64,000 nucleotides of DNA from Clostridia bacterium (GCA_017461235.1 JAFTYU010000013.1:51014-115013); one strand, 5' to 3'. Counted from the stretch's first letter, positions 9,861 through 17,573 are shown. Numbers and translations are program-made. The notes: generated by a model not told the origin, from the sequence alone.

Positions 9861-9890
9861 GCAGACGATGTTACATCGTCTGCTTTTTTT
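9861..9890 (+). terminator. Rho-independent terminator
   Basis: GCAGACGATG/CATCGTCTGC stem with a three-base loop, followed by seven T, just after the stop codon at 9841. Confidence 0.92.
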
Positions 9891-9893
9891 ATG

Positions 9894-9921
9894 TTGAAAC
9901 AAGTAATATTTGTGGTATAAT
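9894..9921 (+). promoter_or_regulatory. Promoter of the FAD oxidoreductase gene
   Basis: TTGAAA (9894-9899) and TATAAT (9916-9921) with a 16-base spacer, 30 bases before the ATG at 9952. Confidence 0.7.
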
Positions 9922-9951
9922 TTATATCAGTAAATAACAGTAGGTGATATT

Positions 9952-11271
9952 ATGTCAACTAAAATAGTAGTTGCAGGTGGCGGACACGGCGGTATTGCTG
10001 CTGCGGCACTTATGGCGAAAGCAGGACTGGATGTAACTGTATATGAGAAAAACAGTGCAAATAATATGGGGTATGACTGGACAGATATTTTTGCTCCTGA
10101 TGCATTGGAATGTATCGGTTTGGATATGCCCGATGATGATTTATTTGAATATAAGACAGATATGACCTTTTATTCAACCAATGAGAAAACACCTATATAT
10201 CAGGATGTACCCATTGATGAACGCGAAATAAAAATGGAGCGTAGTGATATATATAAGGTCATTATAGACCATGCAGTTTCCTGTGGTGTAAAATTTGAGT
10301 ATAACTACATTGTTGAAGGGCCTATTACAGAAGGTACACGTGTAGTTGGTATAAAAACCGATAAGGGCGATGTTTATGCTGATCTTGTTATTGATGCCTG
10401 TGGTTGTGAGTCTGCTGTAAGAAGAAACCTTCCGAAAAATTGGCGAGTGCAGAAATCACCGCGACAGAATGAAAAATTCTATGTTTACAGGGCTTTTTAT
10501 AATAAGGTTGATGGTTTTACGGCAGATGACAAATACAAAGTCTGCCTTTTGCCTGAAGGAAAGACCGGTATAGGCTGGGTTGCATCAGAAGATGAATATA
10601 CGGATTTACTTATCGGGAGATTTATTCCCTTTGACCTGAAAGAAGCTCAACGTACCGCTGATGTTTTCAGAAAAAATAACCCCACTTTGGGTACAGAAAT
10701 TGTTCGTGGCGGTCAATTTGTGCAGATTCCCGTTCGTCAGCCTTTATCAATTATGGTTTGTGACGGTTACGCAGCAATAGGTGACAGTGCGTTTATGACT
10801 GTTCCGATTATCGGCTCCGGTATTGCCAACTCGTTTAAAGCGGCAAAAATTCTTGCAGAAACTGTTATCGGGGATACTGCCCATGAATATTCGGCTAAGA
10901 CATTGTGGGATTATCAGTATAGGTTCTATAAAGAACTGGGTGCAGGTCTTGCACCTTTGGCAGTGGTCAAATTGCTCTTGACTCAGCTTACTCCTGAACA
11001 GTTGGATTACATTTTTGATAACGGAATTCTTACATCTAAAGAAATGACAATTACCGCAAAAAGTACGGGGCTATGGGACTTTTTCCATTTATCACCGGAT
11101 TTGCCAAAGCGCGGTTTGGCGGCAATTAAGGACAAAGAATTGGTAAAAGAACTGCTGTGGGTAGTTAAGAAAATTGCATTGGTTGTAACAACTTGTGCAA
11201 GAATTCCGAAAAAATATGACAGAGCCGCCGTTCTCGGTTGGGCTTGGAAATACGATCAGATTTTCAGATAA
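9952..11271 (+). CDS. FAD-dependent oxidoreductase (geranylgeranyl reductase/halogenase-like fold)
   Basis: A 439-residue flavoprotein. The N-terminus has the FAD Rossmann motif (VVAGGGHGGIAAAALMAKAG followed by an acidic VYEKN). The middle has the VIDACGCESAVRR segment, and about residue 270 carries GYAAIGDSAFMTVPIIGSG, the second FAD contact typical of group A flavoprotein monooxygenases and the geranylgeranyl reductase family. The substrate cannot be read from the sequence. It has its own promoter and terminator, so it is probably monocistronic. In an anaerobe, reduction of a double bond is a more plausible reaction than oxygen-dependent hydroxylation, but this is inference. Confidence 0.75.
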   Translation: MSTKIVVAGGGHGGIAAAALMAKAGLDVTVYEKNSANNMGYDWTDIFAPDALECIGLDMPDDDLFEYKTDMTFYSTNEKTPIYQDVPIDEREIKMERSDIYKVIIDHAVSCGVKFEYNYIVEGPITEGTRVVGIKTDKGDVYADLVIDACGCESAVRRNLPKNWRVQKSPRQNEKFYVYRAFYNKVDGFTADDKYKVCLLPEGKTGIGWVASEDEYTDLLIGRFIPFDLKEAQRTADVFRKNNPTLGTEIVRGGQFVQIPVRQPLSIMVCDGYAAIGDSAFMTVPIIGSGIANSFKAAKILAETVIGDTAHEYSAKTLWDYQYRFYKELGAGLAPLAVVKLLLTQLTPEQLDYIFDNGILTSKEMTITAKSTGLWDFFHLSPDLPKRGLAAIKDKELVKELLWVVKKIALVVTTCARIPKKYDRAAVLGWAWKYDQIFR

Positions 11272-11276
11272 TAAAT

Positions 11277-11319
11277 AAAGGACTGTAAAAAACAAAAGTT
11301 TCGTTTTTTACAGTCCTTT
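11277..11319. terminator. Bidirectional terminator
   Basis: Long stem AAAGGACTGTAAAAAAC / GTTTTTTACAGTCCTTT with a nine-base loop between convergent genes, with A- and T-rich flanks. Confidence 0.88.
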
Positions 11320-11326
11320 TATACTT

Positions 11327-11797
11327 TTATTCGGGAAGCTTGCAAACATCAATCCATTGAGTAATATTTGAATATTGTTCTAATTCATCGGGCGTTAATT
11401 CAATGGCGCTGTTACTGCTTCCGCAAGCAGGAAAGACAGTTTCAAATCTTTTTAAGGATTCGTCAAGATAAACATCAACACCTTCATTGATGGCAAAGGG
11501 ACAAACACCACCAACCCCGTGACCTATTTTTTCGGTGACTTCATCAAAAGATAACATTTTGGCTTTTGCACCGAAAAATGATTTGTATTTTTTATTGTCA
11601 ATCTTTGCATCACCTGCGGTGACAATAAGAATGGGGGAGTTGTTAACGGAAAAGGACAATGTTTTGGCGATTCTGCATCCTTCGGTATTGAGTGCCCTTG
11701 CCGCAAGCTCAACAGTAGCACTTGACACAGGGAATTCCATTACCTTATCTTCCATATTGAATTGTTTGAAATATTCTTTAACTTTTTCAATTGACAT
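11327..11797 (-). CDS. YbaK/EbsC-family aminoacyl-tRNA deacylase
   Basis: A 156-residue YbaK-fold protein. The start is placed at 11797 (MSIEKVKEYFKQF) because GGGGTG precedes this ATG; the longer open frame to 11887 adds a non-family extension. Family features include the ATVELAARALNTEGCRIAKTL segment with its conserved lysine, the AGDAKIDNKKYKSFFG segment and GHGVGGVCPFAI. Such proteins hydrolyse mischarged tRNA such as Cys-tRNA(Pro), although several paralogues differ in specificity. Upstream sequence is unrelated and downstream lies a shared terminator, so it appears to be a single-gene unit. Confidence 0.85.
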   Translation of the reverse strand: MSIEKVKEYFKQFNMEDKVMEFPVSSATVELAARALNTEGCRIAKTLSFSVNNSPILIVTAGDAKIDNKKYKSFFGAKAKMLSFDEVTEKIGHGVGGVCPFAINEGVDVYLDESLKRFETVFPACGSSNSAIELTPDELEQYSNITQWIDVCKLPE

Positions 11798-11912
11798 ACC
11801 AAACACCCCGAAGTTGATTGTTGGATATATGATACCACATCGGCAAAAGGAGTGCAATATAAAAAGTCGTAAGAGAATACTTTGCAAAAAGATACCAGTA
11901 TTACCGGTTGCT

Positions 11913-12292
11913 TTATTTTGTGTTTTGTTTTGCGGTATTTATAGAGGCAATTAAAATACGGCGAATTGTACCGCATTGATTATACAACTCAGTGGCAGTT
12001 TCTCTGTTAAGAATTTCGGATTTTACAAATAATTCAATCCAATATTCTGTTTTATAACATTCTTTTAATGCAATCTGTAATTTAGAAACAAAGTCAGCTT
12101 TTCGTGAGCATAGTTTGCTTCACGAATATTTGCGCCTATAGATGTCGCACTTCGCTCTAACTGATTAACAAGAGAGTAATGTCCTTTTATTGTTTCGCAC
12201 AATTTAATGATTTTTAGTGCAAAATCAGTTGAAAGTTCCCTGAGTTTAGATTCAGCTATAAATTTACCATCTCTGTCAAAGAATCTGATAAC
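11913..12292 (-). pseudogene. Broken four-helix-bundle (23S rRNA intervening-sequence type) protein gene
   Basis: The reverse strand encodes LVNQLERSATSIGANIREA in one frame and ADFVSKLQIALKE...KTEYWIELF in the next. Together they match the four-helix-bundle/IVP protein family in order and length (about 125 residues). A single-base loss near 12107-12112 separates NYA from SRKADF, and restoring one T joins the frames. The 5' end also lacks an in-frame start and has a TAA just upstream. It ends at the TAA at 11913-11915. The family occurs in 23S rRNA intervening sequences, as the Avd accessory of diversity-generating retroelements and in stand-alone copies; here no retroelement is near. It is judged a decayed gene. 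Confidence 0.78.
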
Positions 12293-12311
12293 ATAAAATT
12301 ATAAATAGTCA

Positions 12312-12436
12312 AAGTGAAATATTGCTACGCAATATGAAATAATCCTGCGGATTGTGAAATAAAATTTGCCCACATTCGCGTAAGCGAATATTTCACATTT
12401 ACGAAGCAAATATTTCACAACGAAGTTATTTCACTT
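12312..12436. repeat. MITE-like palindromic element with TGAAAT spacers
   Basis: About 125 bases bounded by AAGTGAAATA and its exact inverse TATTTCACTT. Inside, short hairpins (ATTGC/GCAAT, AATCC/GGATT, ATTCGC/GCGAAT) are separated by TGAAAT motifs, direct on the left and inverted on the right. No coding potential is seen. Copy number elsewhere is unknown. Confidence 0.6.
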
Positions 12437-12459
12437 GCCCGAATGGGCAATTTTCGTTG

Positions 12460-12486
12460 AAAAAAGCACCCTAACGGGTGTTTTTT
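12460..12486. terminator. Terminator-like hairpin
   Basis: AAAAAAGCACCC-TAAC-GGGTGTTTTTT forms a symmetric stem with T-runs on both strands. It ends just before the second copy of the tmRNA 3' end. Confidence 0.65.
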
Positions 12487-12487
12487 C

Positions 12488-12509
12488 TGGTGGAGATGAT
12501 GGGGGTCGA
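12488..12509 (-). repeat. Second copy of the tmRNA 3' terminus (possible attachment-site scar)
   Basis: TGGTGGAGATGATGGG followed by GGTCGA repeats the last 22 bases of the tmRNA gene (12636-12657) with one mismatch, in the same orientation and 148 bases away. Between the copies lie small hairpins (GATGGGC/GCCCATC, GTTCGC/GCGAAC) and, near 12574, an inverted GGGTTCGACTCC like the tmRNA T-arm. The 3' end of ssrA is a known integration target, so this may be an attachment-site remnant. No integrase is near. Confidence 0.5.
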
Positions 12510-12599
12510 TGGGCTCTGCCCATCGTTCGCTTTGCGAACACCCGATTGTGTTCGGCTTCGCCGAGTGGGGTTCGACTCCTACATACATAATCTTAACAA

Positions 12600-12636
12600 A
12601 AAATGATAGTCCAACCTAAAGCTGAACTATCATTTT
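12600..12636 (-). terminator. Terminator of ssrA
   Basis: On the reverse strand, AAAATGATAGT pairs with ACTATCATTTT and T residues follow. It begins at the encoded CCA end of the tmRNA. Confidence 0.8.
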
Positions 12637-12987
12637 GGTGGAGATGATGGGAGTCGAACCCATGTCCGAAAATCTATTCCCGAAACTTTCTACGAGCGTA
12701 GTTTATCTTTTGAAATTCCCTTGGATGAACGCCGATAAACAGGCTTTTATCTTCGGTAGCCCTTTAGACCGTGACAAAGTACAAGGCTCTCCTTTGTTCA
12801 CGTGCACCGCTAAATGACGCTCTTATCCGGGTCGCGGTATTCCCGGTAAGAACGGCAGCTGACTTAAGCAGCTGCTAAAACTGTTTTATTATTGTCAGTT
12901 ATTTTTAAAATTGCGATTTTTAAAGCGGTACCGCACCTCTGCTCGCTTATAACGGTTCAAAATCCCCGTCGAAATCCTTTCATCCCC
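12636..12987 (-). ncRNA. ssrA: Transfer-messenger RNA (tmRNA)
   Basis: About 352 nucleotides. The 5' end GGGGATG pairs with CATCTCC just before the encoded ACCA, giving a full acceptor stem. The T-arm is GGGTTCGACTCCC and the 5' part has the GGATTTCGACGGGG element of tmRNAs. An open frame from GCA (about 12920) reads AILKITDNNKTVLAAA and then stop. This is a proteolysis tag with the usual hydrophobic alanine-rich end, although the resume codon is inferred. tmRNA with SmpB rescues stalled ribosomes; smpB lies just upstream on the same strand. A short open frame on the other strand is only a shadow. Confidence 0.95.
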
Positions 12988-12995
12988 ATATTATT

Positions 12996-13093
12996 AATTC
13001 GTAATTCATAATGCGTAATTCGTAATTGTGCTTCGCATTTTATGTTTGTTGAGCTTGGTTTTGGTTATTGATGTCAATTAATTACGCATTGGA
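12996..13093. repeat. Small inverted-repeat element rich in GTAATT
   Basis: The stretch starts with repeated GTAATTC/ATGCGTAATT words. AATGCGTAATT (13010-13020) is exactly inverted as AATTACGCATT (13080-13090). A related GTAATTC-rich stretch lies at 16360-16393 upstream of dnaX. It looks like a mobile intergenic repeat family rather than a gene. Confidence 0.5.
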
Positions 13094-13100
13094 TTATACA

Positions 13101-13571
13101 TCAATATTTGTTGCGTTCTGCTAAACTACGCTCAATATTTCTCTGTGCATCGCGTTTTGCCTCAGTTTCACGTTTGTCGTAGTTCTTTTTACCTTTACAA
13201 AGTCCCACAAGCATTTTGGCTCTGCCTCTTTCGTTAAAATAAACCGAAAGGGGAATGAGAGCACACCCCTGTTGCTTAACTTCACCCATTAACTTCTTTA
13301 TTTCTTTTTTATGCAAAAGAAGTCTTTTGGGGCGCATAGGGTCCTTGTTGAAACGGTTTCCCATTTCATAAGGTGAAATATGGACACCATTTGCAAGCAT
13401 TTCTCCGTTAACTACATTACACCAGGCGTCCTTAAGATTGAGTTTGCCTGCACGCACTGATTTGATTTCCGTGCCGAAAAGCTCAATGCCTGCTTCGTAT
13501 GTTTCAAGAACAAAGTAGTCATGGTATGCTTTTTTGTTCTGTGCAACGGTTTTATTTTCTTGTTTAGCCAT
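13101..13571 (-). CDS. smpB: SsrA-binding protein SmpB
   Basis: A 156-residue protein that binds tmRNA and delivers it to stalled ribosomes. It shows the family pattern of an early KKAYHDYFVLETYEAGIELFGTEIKSVRAGK, then GVHISPYEMGNRFNKDPMRPKRLLLHKKEI, the LIPLSVYFNERGRAKM segment and a basic tail KKNYDKRETEAKRDAQRNIERSL. Length is normal. Twenty bases separate it from recR upstream and ssrA lies just downstream, so the trans-translation genes form a unit beside recombination and replication genes. Confidence 0.97.
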   Translation of the reverse strand: MAKQENKTVAQNKKAYHDYFVLETYEAGIELFGTEIKSVRAGKLNLKDAWCNVVNGEMLANGVHISPYEMGNRFNKDPMRPKRLLLHKKEIKKLMGEVKQQGCALIPLSVYFNERGRAKMLVGLCKGKKNYDKRETEAKRDAQRNIERSLAERNKY

Positions 13572-13590
13572 AACTACTCCTTCTTTTAGT

Positions 13591-14190
13591 TTATAATTCG
13601 CTTCTGCCTGACAAGGCTCTCATAAGAGTCACATCATCGGCATATTCAATGTCTGCCCCTACGGGAATGCCATATGCAAGTCTTGTGACTTTTACTCCGA
13701 AGGGTTTAATAAGTTTGCTTATATACATAGCGGTTGTGTCGCCTTCAATAGTTGGATTGGTTGCCATAATGACTTCGGCAATATTTCCGTCAGAAACTCT
13801 CTCAATAAGATTTTTGATAGTCAATTGCTCGGGACCGATGCCGTTCATAGGCGATATAACGCCGTGCAAAACATGGTAAACACCATTGAATTCACGCATA
13901 CGCTCCATAGCAAGAACATCGCGTGGTTCTTCTACAACGCATACGGTTGCGTGGTCGCGGTTTACGCTCTCGCACACCGGGCAAAGCTCGTTCTCAGTCA
14001 GATTGTGACAAAGGGCACAATGGTGTATTTTTGTATGAGCATCTATTATGGCGTTTGCGAATTCCTGCGCTTGTTCATCAGTTAAATCAAGCACGTGAAA
14101 AGCCATTCTTTGAGCAGTTTTTCTGCCGATTGAGGGTATTTTCTGAAACTGCTCAATAAGTTTTTCCAGTGCCGCTACATCGTATGCCAT
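13591..14190 (-). CDS. recR: Recombination mediator RecR
   Basis: A 199-residue protein that acts with RecF/RecO to load RecA at gaps. It begins MAYDVAALEKLIEQFQKIPSIGRKTAQR with the helix-hairpin-helix, followed by a four-cysteine zinc site (CALC...CPVC), a Toprim core (VCVVEEPRDVLAMER) and the VTRLAYGIPVGADIEYAD end. The ATG at 14190 is chosen; it lies one base after the ybaB stop (TGA-T-ATG), so translation is probably coupled. The open frame extends four codons to a TTG inside ybaB, which is less likely. The ybaB-recR order is a widely conserved pair. Confidence 0.97.
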   Translation of the reverse strand: MAYDVAALEKLIEQFQKIPSIGRKTAQRMAFHVLDLTDEQAQEFANAIIDAHTKIHHCALCHNLTENELCPVCESVNRDHATVCVVEEPRDVLAMERMREFNGVYHVLHGVISPMNGIGPEQLTIKNLIERVSDGNIAEVIMATNPTIEGDTTAMYISKLIKPFGVKVTRLAYGIPVGADIEYADDVTLMRALSGRSEL

Positions 14191-14191
14191 A

Positions 14192-14536
14192 TCAGAAACC
14201 AAAGCCGGCAGGAAGATTGAGGCCGCTTGTTACGTTACCCATCTTCTGCTCCATTGTGTCAACTGCTTTGCGGATAGCTTCATTGGTAGCCGCAATTATC
14301 ATATCAGAGAGAATCTCAACGTCATCGGGGTCAACAACTTCGGGTTGGATTTTAACTTCAAGAACCTCGTGTTTGCCGTTAACCTTTACTTCAACAGCAC
14401 CGCCACCTGCACTTGCAGAATATTCAGCTTCTTCAACTTCTTGCTGAGTACGTGCCATTTCTGCCTGCATATCCTGAAATTTTTTAATCATAGCAGCCTG
14501 AGAGTTGCCGCCTTGGTTAGGGATTCTTGCTTTCAT
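14192..14536 (-). CDS. ybaB: YbaB/EbfC-family nucleoid-associated protein
   Basis: A 114-residue small dimeric DNA-binding protein. The N-terminus is a helix rich in Gln, Met and Glu (MIKKFQDMQAEMARTQQEVEEAEYSASAGGGAVEVKVNG), followed by the typical LEVKIQPEVVDPDDVEILSDMIIAATNEAI segment and a Gly-rich end. It is placed between dnaX and recR in the standard order and overlaps the start region of recR. The family coats or bends DNA and may affect recombination; the precise role is not settled. Confidence 0.95.
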   Translation of the reverse strand: MKARIPNQGGNSQAAMIKKFQDMQAEMARTQQEVEEAEYSASAGGGAVEVKVNGKHEVLEVKIQPEVVDPDDVEILSDMIIAATNEAIRKAVDTMEQKMGNVTSGLNLPAGFGF

Positions 14537-14562
14537 TCTATTTTACCATCCTTTTTGAGAAT

Positions 14563-16311
14563 TTATTCTTCTATAAAGAAATCAATTTTATGTTTGTTGA
14601 GTTTATTAATAAATGTGTCAACGGGGTCTATGTTTTCATCGGCGGCAGGTGATGAGCCGTCATTATAAATCATAGGCTTCAGCTTTTCTCCCGTTGCACG
14701 CATAAGAGCTTCAGCGATTGAGTCTGCGTGTGTTTTTTGCTTGAACATCTGTGGGAAAGCTGTGTTTTTAGCTTTTATGAAAACAGTGTTTCCTGCTCTG
14801 AATGCAGACGAGCCGATTAGCATAGGGAATAAAGGCCTGTTGATTTTTGAAAGTTGATTCAAGGTGTTTTCCCAAGCGGCAAAAGGTACTGCGTTATCAC
14901 TTTCTGTAACTATGCCTGTATCGATAGGTGCAGAAGATGTACAATGCGAAACGAGTTTCTTTTCTGCTTTGATTTCGTTGTCGGACTTCACCGCGAATTC
15001 AGGTTCGTTTGTTACAGGGGGCTCTTCGGGAAGCGGAATCTCGTCAGAATTATCAAATGAAGGCTCTTTGAGTTTTGTTTCAACCGGTGCTTGCTGCACA
15101 GGTTCTGCTTTAAGTTCCTTTGTTTCAATGGGTTTCTCTGTCTGAACGGAAATTCCGTTAGCTTTTAAAAGCATAAGCTGTGCTTCGAGTTCGTCAATAC
15201 GGCGTATTACAGCCGCGTTATCGGTAGAAAGAGCGGGTGAGCACAATCGTATGAGTGCTGTTTCCGTCTGTGCTCTCTGATGGGCACTATATTTAAGCTG
15301 TGACGCTTCGCGGCAGAGAGTTTCCATAATATAAAGTACGCTGCCGTACGTTATTCCTTGTGCGATATCCTTGTAGCGGATGATTTCATCGGGAGTGCAT
15401 ACTATAAACTTCTCGGGCTTTTTGGTGGTTTTGGCAATCATAATGTTTCTGAAATGATTTACCAGTTCACTCATAAGCCTTTCCATATCACAGGATGAAG
15501 AATGTAAACGGTCAATAATATCAAGGATTTTTGAGCTGTCTTCATTGAGAAGGGCATCTGAAATTTCAAAAAGATAATCTTTGCCTAAAAGGCCTGCCGC
15601 ATTACCAACGGTTTTTACTGTAATGGGCTCGTTGTAGCCTGCACATTGGTCAAGTATGGAAAGAGCATCTCGCAGAGCACCGTCTGAAACTCTGGCGATT
15701 AGCAATGCCGCTTCGTTGTCAAGTTCGAGCTTTTCATTTTCGGCAACCGTCATAAGTCTTGCGGCAATGTCTTCGGGCGGGATGCGCCTGAAGTCAAAAC
15801 GCTGACATCTTGAAAGAATAGTTGCGGGAAGCTTCTGAACTTCCGTTGTTGCCAATATGAAAAGTACGTGAGCAGGGGGTTCTTCCAGCGTTTTTAACAA
15901 TGCATTAAAGGCGCCGCCGGAAAGCATATGAACCTCGTCTATAATATAGACTCTGAATTTTGCGGCGGCAGGTGTGAAGTTCACTTCGTCGCGCAAATCA
16001 CGGATGTTATCAACGCTGTTGTTACTTGCGGCGTCAATTTCTGTAACATCAAGGATTGAGCCGTCATCAATACCGCGGCAGATTTCACACTCGTTACAGG
16101 GGTTGCCGTTTACGGGGTTGAGACAGTTGACTGCTTTCGCAAGAATTTTTGCGCAGGTGGTTTTGCCGGTTCCGCGAGAACCAGTGAAAAGATATGCGTG
16201 TGAAAGGCGACCTGTGGCAATTTCGTTCATCAATGTCTCTGTGATATGTCCCTGACCTGAAACATCCGAGAAAACCTGCGGTCTCCACTTTCTGTATAGT
16301 GCTCTGTACAA
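14563..16311 (-). CDS. dnaX: DNA polymerase III subunits gamma and tau
   Basis: A 582-residue clamp-loader ATPase. It has LYRKWRPQVFSDVSGQ, Walker A GSRGTGKTT, a zinc-binding cluster (CLNP...CNECEIC), Walker B VYIIDEVHML and the SRC motif (ILSRCQRFDF). A low-complexity linker rich in Glu and Pro (about 390-470) separates these from the C-terminal polymerase-binding domain. The start is placed at the TTG at 16311, because AGGGGTGA stands just upstream and the product then begins with the family-typical YRALYRKW. The open frame up to 16335 adds eight unlikely residues. A slippery A/T run for gamma production was not identified. Confidence 0.95.
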   Translation of the reverse strand: MYRALYRKWRPQVFSDVSGQGHITETLMNEIATGRLSHAYLFTGSRGTGKTTCAKILAKAVNCLNPVNGNPCNECEICRGIDDGSILDVTEIDAASNNSVDNIRDLRDEVNFTPAAAKFRVYIIDEVHMLSGGAFNALLKTLEEPPAHVLFILATTEVQKLPATILSRCQRFDFRRIPPEDIAARLMTVAENEKLELDNEAALLIARVSDGALRDALSILDQCAGYNEPITVKTVGNAAGLLGKDYLFEISDALLNEDSSKILDIIDRLHSSSCDMERLMSELVNHFRNIMIAKTTKKPEKFIVCTPDEIIRYKDIAQGITYGSVLYIMETLCREASQLKYSAHQRAQTETALIRLCSPALSTDNAAVIRRIDELEAQLMLLKANGISVQTEKPIETKELKAEPVQQAPVETKLKEPSFDNSDEIPLPEEPPVTNEPEFAVKSDNEIKAEKKLVSHCTSSAPIDTGIVTESDNAVPFAAWENTLNQLSKINRPLFPMLIGSSAFRAGNTVFIKAKNTAFPQMFKQKTHADSIAEALMRATGEKLKPMIYNDGSSPAADENIDPVDTFINKLNKHKIDFFIEE

Positions 16312-16335
16312 AATCTCACCCCTTATGAAATGCAA

Positions 16336-16556
16336 AATTCCGGAACTGTGTTGGCATTGTAATTCGGAATTCGTAATGCTTAGTGCGTAATTATAGGGGA
16401 AACTGCGTTTCCGAATAGTATAATGCTATCGCATAAATTCAATATTATTGTGGCAGTAGGATTGCGAAGTTTTAAAATGTTTGGAAGCAACGCTTCCCCG
16501 ACATTCCTTACTTCTCATTCCTGATTCCGCACTTTTTTTGCTTTGCAAACAAAAAA
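16336..16556. other. Intergenic stretch with small hairpins, no gene seen
   Basis: Between dnaX and the SRP RNA lie a GTAATTC/GCGTAATT repeat stretch (16360-16393), two GGAAA(C)/GTTTCC-type hairpins (about 16399-16414 and 16482-16496) and a run of ATTCC words (16503-16528). No open frame with a ribosome site was found on either strand. Confidence 0.5.
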
Positions 16557-16703
16557 CTTACGCTCCGCTCGGTCACACGACGAGCAGGCGGACTGTGGCG
16601 CACAGGACGGTCCGCTTAATGCTGCTCGGTTCCCCGCCTGACATGGTTCACGGTGCCCCGTCGCACAGGACCCACCCGTCGCATGACCGAATTGAGCGTA
16701 AGT
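16557..16703 (-). ncRNA. ffs: Signal recognition particle RNA (large bacterial type)
   Basis: The reverse strand contains GTGAACCATGTCAGG, then GGGGAACCGAGCAGCATTAAG, which is the conserved helix 8 hairpin with its GNAR-like tip and the AGCA internal loop that binds Ffh. The outer ends pair (CTTACGCTC with GAGCGTAAG), giving a molecule of about 147 bases or slightly longer; a T-run follows the 3' end. A good promoter lies just upstream. It scaffolds membrane targeting of nascent proteins. Linkage to dnaX/recR is common in Firmicutes. The open frame on the other strand is a shadow. Confidence 0.93.
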
Positions 16704-16714
16704 AAAGTGTATAT

Positions 16715-16743
16715 ATTATATATTATTAATAAATAAAAATCAA
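16715..16743 (-). promoter_or_regulatory. Promoter of the SRP RNA gene
   Basis: On the reverse strand, TTGATT (16738-16743) and TATAAT (16715-16720) are separated by 17 bases; transcription would start near 16707, matching the RNA's 5' end. Confidence 0.8.
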
Positions 16744-16759
16744 TAGAAAAGGTTAAAAA

Positions 16760-17503
16760 TCAGCCTTCGTATTCATCTTCATTTTCCCAGTTGTGCCAAA
16801 CACCCTGAATGTCATCGTTATCCTCAAACATTTCAAGCATCTTGCTCATGTTTTTCATATTGTCTTCGCCTTCAAGACGAGTATATGTCTGGGGAATGTA
16901 TGCAGCTTCACTGCTTACGAATGTGTAGCCTTTAGCCTCGAGATCGCCTAAAACTGCACCTAAATCGTTTGCATCTGTACGGATTTCAAAGATTTCTTCA
17001 TCATCTGTAATGAAATCAAGAGCGCCGCACTCAATAGCATCTTCCATTAATTTTTCTTCATCTACGCCTTCTTTTTCGATGATGATAACACCGAAATAGT
17101 CAAACATAAACATAACGCAACCTGATGTACCCATATTTCCGCCGTATTTATCGAAATAGTGGCGTACGTCGCCTGCGGTACGGTTACGGTTATCGGTAAG
17201 TGCTTTTACAACAACTGCGATACCTGCGGGGCCGTAGCCTTCGTAGATGATTTCTTCGTAGTTTGCGCCGTCGTTGGCACCGGCAGCCTTTTTTATAACA
17301 CGTTCGATATTGTCGTTGGGAACATTGTTAGCCTTGGCCTTCTGGATAAGCTCTTTAAGCTTTGAGTTGCCTGCAGGGTCGGGACCGCCGTCACGAACGG
17401 CAATCATAATTTCTCTGCCGATTTTGGTGAAAACCTTTGCTCTTGCGCCGTCGGTCTTCTCTTTTTTTCTTTTTATTGTGCTCCATTTGGAATGTCCTGA
17501 CAT
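16760..17503 (-). CDS. yebC: YebC/PmpR-family translation or regulatory protein
   Basis: A 247-residue protein starting MSGHSKWSTIKRKKEKTDGARAKVFTKIGREI, the signature N-terminus of the family. It also has GNSKLKELIQKAKANNVPNDNIERVIKKA, the YEGYGPAGIAVVVKALTDNRNRTAGDVRHYF core and the acidic C-terminus. AAAGGAG stands before the ATG at 17503; the longer open frame is not used. Family members were described as transcription regulators, and newer work supports a role in relieving ribosome stalling. A strong promoter precedes it. Its product is probably independent of the nearby SRP RNA, which has its own promoter. Confidence 0.95.
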   Translation of the reverse strand: MSGHSKWSTIKRKKEKTDGARAKVFTKIGREIMIAVRDGGPDPAGNSKLKELIQKAKANNVPNDNIERVIKKAAGANDGANYEEIIYEGYGPAGIAVVVKALTDNRNRTAGDVRHYFDKYGGNMGTSGCVMFMFDYFGVIIIEKEGVDEEKLMEDAIECGALDFITDDEEIFEIRTDANDLGAVLGDLEAKGYTFVSSEAAYIPQTYTRLEGEDNMKNMSKMLEMFEDNDDIQGVWHNWENEDEYEG

Positions 17504-17544
17504 CTGAATTCTCCTTTGGATAAAACTATATAAATAACTGAGAT

Positions 17545-17573
17545 ATTTTATCATAGGAGTAGTTTTTTGTCAA
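17545..17573 (-). promoter_or_regulatory. Promoter of yebC
   Basis: On the reverse strand, TTGACA (17568-17573) and TAAAAT (17545-17550) with a 17-base spacer, about 40 bases before the yebC start. Confidence 0.8.

Noticed and set aside
11797-11887. N-terminal extension of the YbaK-type gene
   Set aside because: The family start and ribosome site are at 11797.
12488-12590. tRNA-like sequence with GGGTTCGACTCC
   Set aside because: No complete cloverleaf could be formed; the similarity is explained by a copy of the tmRNA 3' end and its inverted T-arm.
12635-12817. Forward open frame of 60 codons
   Set aside because: It is antisense to the tmRNA gene; the RNA's acceptor stem, T-arm and tag frame explain the sequence.
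16481-16705. Forward open frame of 74 codons
   Set aside because: It is antisense to the SRP RNA, whose conserved helix 8 is visible on the reverse strand.
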